This document shows, piece after piece, positions 5,367 through 8,976 of a stretch of 8,976 nucleotides of DNA. The stretch's first letter is position 1. The number at the start of each line of letters is the position of its first letter. The stretch comes from Methylomicrobium sp. (GTDB lineage: Bacteria; Pseudomonadota; Gammaproteobacteria; Methylococcales; Methylomonadaceae). The notes beneath the pieces were generated by a model, which did not search any database, was not told where the DNA came from, and saw only the letters and a program-made list of their open reading frames with translations. The translations under genes and the position numbers were made by a program. The DNA lies in the NCBI GenBank assembly GCA_007135635.1, contig SLIO01000448.1:1-8976 (forward strand). The letters are read 5' to 3'.

Positions 5367-5915
5367 TTAAAGCAATGAATGAAGCCATGAAGCCAATTCT
5401 GCAACCGCTTTCCTGGTTAAGTCGGCAAAGCTATTGACCGCACCCAATGCATTAGCGGTCGAATTAACCTGTTCATATTGAAATATTTTTCGAGCTATTG
5501 GCAGATTTTCGCCCACTTTAAATACTTCAGCTTCAAAAGAAATGACAGAGCGGGCTTTTAGTGGCGCCTCGAAACGTTGCTCAAAATCAAGTAAACGCAC
5601 TCTTACGGTTAATGTTTCACTTACAGGAATTACTGTAAAGTGTTTGGCTAATAAAGCGGCAGGCTGCGCGATCCATCGGTCCAGATTATAAAATTTAACA
5701 ATGGTGGGCGTTAAATAAAGCTGACGGTAGTGAATTCTAGTATCTCTCAACCACTCCGGAGCGCTCACTTCGATATGCAATGCACCAGCCTGCTCACCAT
5801 TACGCTGCATGATAAGCCCAAGATCATGTAATGCCGCCGCGTCGGGTTTGGTTTTATAACCACAGCCACCTAGCACTAGCAATACCAAACACCAACTAAT
5901 CAGTGATATTTTCAC
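5367..5915 (-). CDS. ABC-type transport auxiliary lipoprotein (PqiC/ABC_trans_aux type)
   Basis: A 182-residue lipoprotein, the outer-membrane-facing part of the MCE lipid transporter encoded just upstream. The signal peptide ends in the lipobox LGGC with Cys18 as the lipidated residue; the next residue is Gly, so there is no inner-membrane retention Asp and the outer membrane is the likely destination. The rest fits the ABC auxiliary family (PqiC-like): LHIEVSAPEWLRDTRIHYR, then YLTPTIVKFYNLDRWIAQPAALLAKHF, then a strand-rich second half ending in a helix (SFADLTRKAVAELASWLHSLL). The start is GTG at 5915, overlapping the upstream stop as GTGA, so it is translationally coupled to the MCE gene. 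Family assignment rests on these motifs and on the operon order permease, ATPase, MCE protein, lipoprotein, which is standard for this system. Confidence 0.85.
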   Translation of the reverse strand: MKISLISWCLVLLVLGGCGYKTKPDAAALHDLGLIMQRNGEQAGALHIEVSAPEWLRDTRIHYRQLYLTPTIVKFYNLDRWIAQPAALLAKHFTVIPVSETLTVRVRLLDFEQRFEAPLKARSVISFEAEVFKVGENLPIARKIFQYEQVNSTANALGAVNSFADLTRKAVAELASWLHSLL

Positions 5916-6826
5916 TTCGGCTCCTCATAACCAGGCTCGCCCGGAGCAGGTTCGGTTCTAGCCGGACCCAATATTAATGCCTGAGGATTAGCTTCAAGCA
6001 TATTGGCAACCCGTTTTAGTTGATCCATTGTGGACTGTAATTCGGTCATGGTTTGATGCACTCGTGGTAATGTTGTCCCTGTCAGCACATCGCCGACATT
6101 CGCTCCAGATGCAATCAATGCATTCCCTCGGTCACCAAGCATTTTTACGCTATTGGCCGCCGTTTTTAAATCAAGCGTCAAATCACCGATTTTACCGAGT
6201 GTAGCCTCCGTACTATCTATTAAATTTGGCATTTTTTCCAATACCTTGCCTAGCTGATCTTCAAGCTTTGGCATTTTCGCTGTAACGACATTTAGATTAC
6301 GCAAAATTTCACGGCCATGCTCTTCATTTTCATCGCTCAACACACGATCTAGTCGTATCATTAATTGTTCAGCCTTCATTAATATTTCCTCGCCTGAACT
6401 CAATAAACGATCCGTCAAAGATGGCAGTAATGGTATTCTTTGCTCCTGCCTATCACCCGGTAACAACCATTCATCACTATCTCCCGTATCTTGTAAATCG
6501 ATTTGTGTTAGCCCTGTTACACCTTTTAGACGTAATGTCGCAAAAACACCCCGAGTAAATCTTATAGTGTTATCCACTTCTATTTCGACCAAAATCGTCA
6601 GCGGATCAGTCGGATCGAAATCCACCTTCAAAACTTTACCGACCGCTATCCCACGATAATACACGGTGGATTCAGGATTTAGGCCGGTCACCGAATCTCT
6701 AGTCGAAATAACATAAAGGTCACGTCCCTTTTCAAAACTTCCGATCCAATACACTACGCCGACAAGCCCTATTATCAGTGTTAGTAAAAAAAGACCGGTA
6801 GCTAAAGCGTGCGAATTTCTACCCAA
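5912..6826 (-). CDS. MlaD-family MCE protein (lipid transport, periplasmic)
   Basis: A 304-residue substrate-binding component of an inner-membrane ABC lipid transporter. One N-terminal membrane helix (about 9-29) anchors it, and a single MCE domain follows (about 36-114), with GLNPESTVYYRGIAVGKVLKVDF and ATLRLKGVTGLTQIDL as the recognisable strands. Residues 135-280 are predicted long helices that in relatives oligomerise into a tunnel or needle, and the tail NPQALILGP followed by a Pro/Glu-rich PAPGEPGYEEPK is typical of this subfamily. It is longer than E. coli MlaD (183 aa) because of this helical extension. Translation probably starts at the TTG at 6826, with AGAGAG seven bases upstream, overlapping the ATPase gene by eight bases. 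A rare start codon may set its dose. The substrate (phospholipid or another lipid) cannot be read from sequence. Confidence 0.9.
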   Translation of the reverse strand: MGRNSHALATGLFLLTLIIGLVGVVYWIGSFEKGRDLYVISTRDSVTGLNPESTVYYRGIAVGKVLKVDFDPTDPLTILVEIEVDNTIRFTRGVFATLRLKGVTGLTQIDLQDTGDSDEWLLPGDRQEQRIPLLPSLTDRLLSSGEEILMKAEQLMIRLDRVLSDENEEHGREILRNLNVVTAKMPKLEDQLGKVLEKMPNLIDSTEATLGKIGDLTLDLKTAANSVKMLGDRGNALIASGANVGDVLTGTTLPRVHQTMTELQSTMDQLKRVANMLEANPQALILGPARTEPAPGEPGYEEPK

Positions 6827-7601
6827 AACAATGCTCTCTATTCATAAAAATTTTCTCAGCGTGCTTATTATGAAAAAATTGTCTAGCAAAATTATGACTA
6901 CACTTTAAAGCAGCTTCCAATGGGCCGTACGCAATTAATTTTTTTTCCGCCAGCACAGCCACTTTTGTACACAAATCATTCAAGACGTTTAGATCATGGG
7001 TCACCATAACAACTGTAAAGGCTAAATCATGATGAAGCTCGCATAATAGATCCACAAATCCTTGGCTAGCAATGGGATCAAGACCGGATGTCGGCTCATC
7101 GAGAAATAATAATGCTGGCTCTAAAATCAAGGCTCTTGCTAAAGCCACTCGTTTTATCATGCCCCCGGAAAGCTCCGCTGGCATGAGTACTTCGTCCTTC
7201 GCAGATAAGCCAACCATTGCCAATTTTAAAGCGACCAAATGAGATATCCATTCGAAATCCTTGACACCAATTTCCCGCAATGGAAACGCAATATTATCGA
7301 AAACATTTAACGAGCTAAATAAAGCACCTTTTTGAAATAGTACACCGCACTGACTTAACATCTGCCCTGAAACATGACCGGCCCCATAATCTAAAGTCTG
7401 CCCCATTACCATAACACGTCCTTTGGTTGGAGCCTGCAATCCGATCATTTCACGCATCAATGTGGTTTTACCGCTTCCGGAAGCACCGACCAAGCCGAGA
7501 ATTTCCGTTTTTGATAAACTGAAACTGATATCTTCGTGAATGACGTTGTCACCAAATTGGGTCCAAATGTTTTCCATGTGGATTGCATTGACATCATTCA
7601 T
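6819..7601 (-). CDS. MlaF-type ABC transporter ATP-binding protein
   Basis: A 260-residue cytoplasmic ATPase that powers the MCE lipid transporter. All motifs are present and intact: Walker A GASGSGKT (39-46), Q-loop Gln90 in LFQKGALF, signature LSGGM (144-148), Walker B LLFLDEP (164-170), D-loop SGLDP (172-176) and the switch His202 in VTHDL. The FQKGALFSSLNVFDNIAFPLRE segment is typical of the MlaF/Ttg2A/Mkl group rather than of importers of small solutes. The ATG at 7601 overlaps the permease stop as ATGA, indicating tight co-translation. An intact site set means it should be active. Confidence 0.93.
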   Translation of the reverse strand: MNDVNAIHMENIWTQFGDNVIHEDISFSLSKTEILGLVGASGSGKTTLMREMIGLQAPTKGRVMVMGQTLDYGAGHVSGQMLSQCGVLFQKGALFSSLNVFDNIAFPLREIGVKDFEWISHLVALKLAMVGLSAKDEVLMPAELSGGMIKRVALARALILEPALLFLDEPTSGLDPIASQGFVDLLCELHHDLAFTVVMVTHDLNVLNDLCTKVAVLAEKKLIAYGPLEAALKCSHNFARQFFHNKHAEKIFMNREHCFG

Positions 7602-8734
7602 GGCATTCCTGTACCCATAAATAAAATAGCAAATATCGCATCCACCATGATGACCACTGTAATCGAAGCGACAACTGAATTAGTCGTTTCATTCCCTAAG
7701 CTTTCCGAGTTTGGTTTAATATGAAATCCATAGTGACAGGCTATCATTCCTATTAACATCCCAAATACCGCAGCCTTACCCACTCCAATAAATACATTAA
7801 CTAAAGGTACAGAGTCAGGCAGTCTGAGCAAAAACTGTTGCATACTGATATCGAGGGTATGCCAAGCCGACACAACACCGCCCAAAAGTGCGGCAGCATT
7901 AGTCCAAATTGTCAATAACGGTAAGGTTACTGTTAACGCAACCACTATTGGAAATATGATCCGTAGCGAATGTGATATCCCCATCGCGGATAATGCATCT
8001 AACTCTTCTGCAACGCGCATGATTCCTATTTGTGCGGTTAACGCGGAACCTGAACGGCCAGCCACTAAAATAGCCGCTAACAAAGGTCCCAGCTCACGAA
8101 TAATACTCATCCCCAAAATATTGATAATGTATATTTCCGCACCAAAGGCTTGTAACTGTAGTGCCGACAAATAACTGAGAACAATACCAATTAGAAACCC
8201 TACCAAAGCTGTGATGCCAAGTGCCTTTACACCGGAACTATAAATCGTCATCGATATTTCCGGCCAAGGTATCTTGTTCGGTGATCGTATTAGATATGCT
8301 GCATCAAGCAATAATTGCCCAAGCAAAGCGATGCTATTAAAAACATGCCTATAAAAAGCCAAAATGACTTTATTTCCATCCTTGATAATTTGCGTCAAGC
8401 TTGTCCGGGCTTCCTCCGGCGGTGCATAGTTGAAGCCTTTCCAGCGATCGAATAACCGCTTATGTTCCGGCTTCATTTGCACCTGAACAGGAAGCTCTTC
8501 CCCCCATGCCCGCCAAATTAGCCAAGCCCCAGCACTATCAAGCGCCTCAACCTCATCAAGGCGCCATATATACTCCGAACAATTTTGCAGCTCTTTAATC
8601 TCTCGAATAATTGTGGGACTTCCGTTGATTGCTAATAAGTTCCACGAACCTTTGAGATTAACAGAGGATAAATTTTCTTCCGGACCAATTTGCAACACCG
8701 GTTTAGAAATAAGATTATTTTTTGATGAGGTCAT
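7598..8734 (-). CDS. MlaE-family lipid ABC transporter permease with N-terminal STAS domain
   Basis: A 378-residue inner-membrane permease of the MCE lipid transporter. Residues about 12-100 form a STAS-like domain (IWRLDEVEALDSAG), the role that MlaB plays as a separate protein in E. coli. The DSAG motif (66-69) keeps the Ser that is phosphorylated in anti-sigma-antagonist STAS proteins. The permease part (about 130-378) shows the MlaE/YrbE features: LVGFLIGIVLSYLSALQLQ, RELGPLLAAILVAGRSGSALTAQIG, the coupling segment EELDALSAMGI (243-253), and two closing helices ending IFAILFMGTGMP. Start choice: GGAGG at 8748-8752 lies 13 bases before the ATG at 8734 and 10 before the TTG at 8737, so one of these two is real. 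The further in-frame codons ATG 8764 and TTG 8773 sit at or before the predicted transcript start and have no ribosome site. Confidence 0.9.
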   Translation of the reverse strand: MTSSKNNLISKPVLQIGPEENLSSVNLKGSWNLLAINGSPTIIREIKELQNCSEYIWRLDEVEALDSAGAWLIWRAWGEELPVQVQMKPEHKRLFDRWKGFNYAPPEEARTSLTQIIKDGNKVILAFYRHVFNSIALLGQLLLDAAYLIRSPNKIPWPEISMTIYSSGVKALGITALVGFLIGIVLSYLSALQLQAFGAEIYIINILGMSIIRELGPLLAAILVAGRSGSALTAQIGIMRVAEELDALSAMGISHSLRIIFPIVVALTVTLPLLTIWTNAAALLGGVVSAWHTLDISMQQFLLRLPDSVPLVNVFIGVGKAAVFGMLIGMIACHYGFHIKPNSESLGNETTNSVVASITVVIMVDAIFAILFMGTGMP

Positions 8735-8782
8735 CAACGTATTTTTTCCTCCATGGTTACACATAAAGACCAATACTTGACC

Positions 8783-8793
8783 ATTCTATAGCA
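8783..8793 (-). promoter_or_regulatory. Candidate extended -10 promoter of the MCE operon
   Basis: On the - strand TTGCTATAGAAT contains an extended -10 (TGC then TATAGA, or TAGAAT in a shifted register). No good -35 is seen at 17 bases. Transcription would start near 8777, giving a leader of about 43 bases that includes the GGAGG. Alternatives further upstream (TTGAAA at 8845-8850 with TAAATG at 8822-8827) are weaker. Confidence 0.4.
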
Positions 8794-8860
8794 ATTTGGT
8801 TCGCGCCTTTACTCCATTTTGCATTTATTGACAAGCATTCTATTTTTCAAACTGGAGGCC

Positions 8861-8897
8861 AAAAAAAAGCCCGAGTTGAGTGATCAACACGGGCTTT
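8861..8897 (-). terminator. Intrinsic terminator of the rRNA operon
   Basis: On the - strand AAAGCCCG pairs with CGGGCTTT, and inside this GTTGA pairs with TCAAC, giving a long interrupted stem that runs directly into eight Ts. It starts nine bases past the 5S rRNA end, exactly where an rRNA operon terminator is expected, and insulates the MCE operon that follows. Confidence 0.93.
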
Positions 8898-8905
8898 GGG
8901 GATAA

Positions 8906-8976
8906 GCGCCTGGCAATTCCCTACTTTCACATGGCAAAGTGCCACACTATCATCGGCGCTAAGCGGTTTCACTGCC
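8906..8976 (-). rRNA. rrf: 5S rRNA, 3' part (cut by the window edge)
   Basis: Read on the - strand, the last 71 bases match the 3' part of bacterial 5S rRNA: AGTGAAACCGC, TAGCGCCGATGATAGTGTGG, ATGTGAAAGTAGGGAA and the closing TGCCAGGC that pairs with the 5' end. About 45 bases of the 5' part lie beyond the window. The 16S and 23S genes of the operon are presumably further to the right. The exact mature 3' end is uncertain by a few bases. Confidence 0.95.

Noticed and set aside
1..8976. CRISPR arrays, insertion sequences, tRNAs or phage genes
   Set aside because: No regularly spaced repeats, transposase motifs, terminal inverted repeats or tRNA-like cloverleaf were seen; the window reads as ordinary chromosomal operons.

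Overview
The window looks like a chromosomal piece of a Gram-negative proteobacterium, most likely a gammaproteobacterium with C1 or sulfur metabolism. Evidence: an outer-membrane lipid transport (MCE) operon, a lipoprotein with a canonical lipobox, a gammaproteobacterial-type 5S rRNA tail, and a methanethiol oxidase gene with its usual copper/heme maturation partner. A methanotroph-like host (Methylococcales) would fit, but that is inference; nothing here fixes the species.

Left half, + strand (1-4405): a compact methanethiol oxidation cassette. A NemR-like TetR repressor sits behind a near-consensus sigma70 promoter whose spacer carries a palindromic operator. It is followed by a small DUF4242 protein with a second operator copy just upstream, then by a secreted SBP56-family methanethiol oxidase (mtoX), and then by a single 627-residue exported protein that fuses a SCO1/SenC copper-chaperone domain to a MauG-type di-heme peroxidase. 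MtoX converts methanethiol to formaldehyde, hydrogen sulfide and hydrogen peroxide. The SCO-MauG protein is probably the maturation factor. The repressor keeps the Cys and Lys of the NemR redox/electrophile switch, so the cassette may sense the toxic chemistry it deals with.

Middle (4406-5366): a convergent 17-base gap, then an unrecognised, probably all-helical 198-residue protein on the - strand, then a 347-base gene-free stretch. That stretch holds a strong - strand intrinsic terminator placed only 29 bases before the helical protein's start, a textbook sigma54 -24/-12 element on the + strand with no gene behind it, an overlapping 8-bp inverted repeat, and a nested set of inverted repeats.

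Right part, - strand (5367-8976): the 3' end of a 5S rRNA with its intrinsic terminator (end of an rRNA operon). It is followed in the same direction by a four-gene overlapping operon: MlaE-type permease with an N-terminal STAS domain, MlaF-type ATPase, MlaD-type MCE protein, and an ABC-type auxiliary lipoprotein. Together these form an inner-membrane ABC lipid transporter whose MCE protein and lipoprotein reach into the periplasm to trade lipids with the outer membrane.
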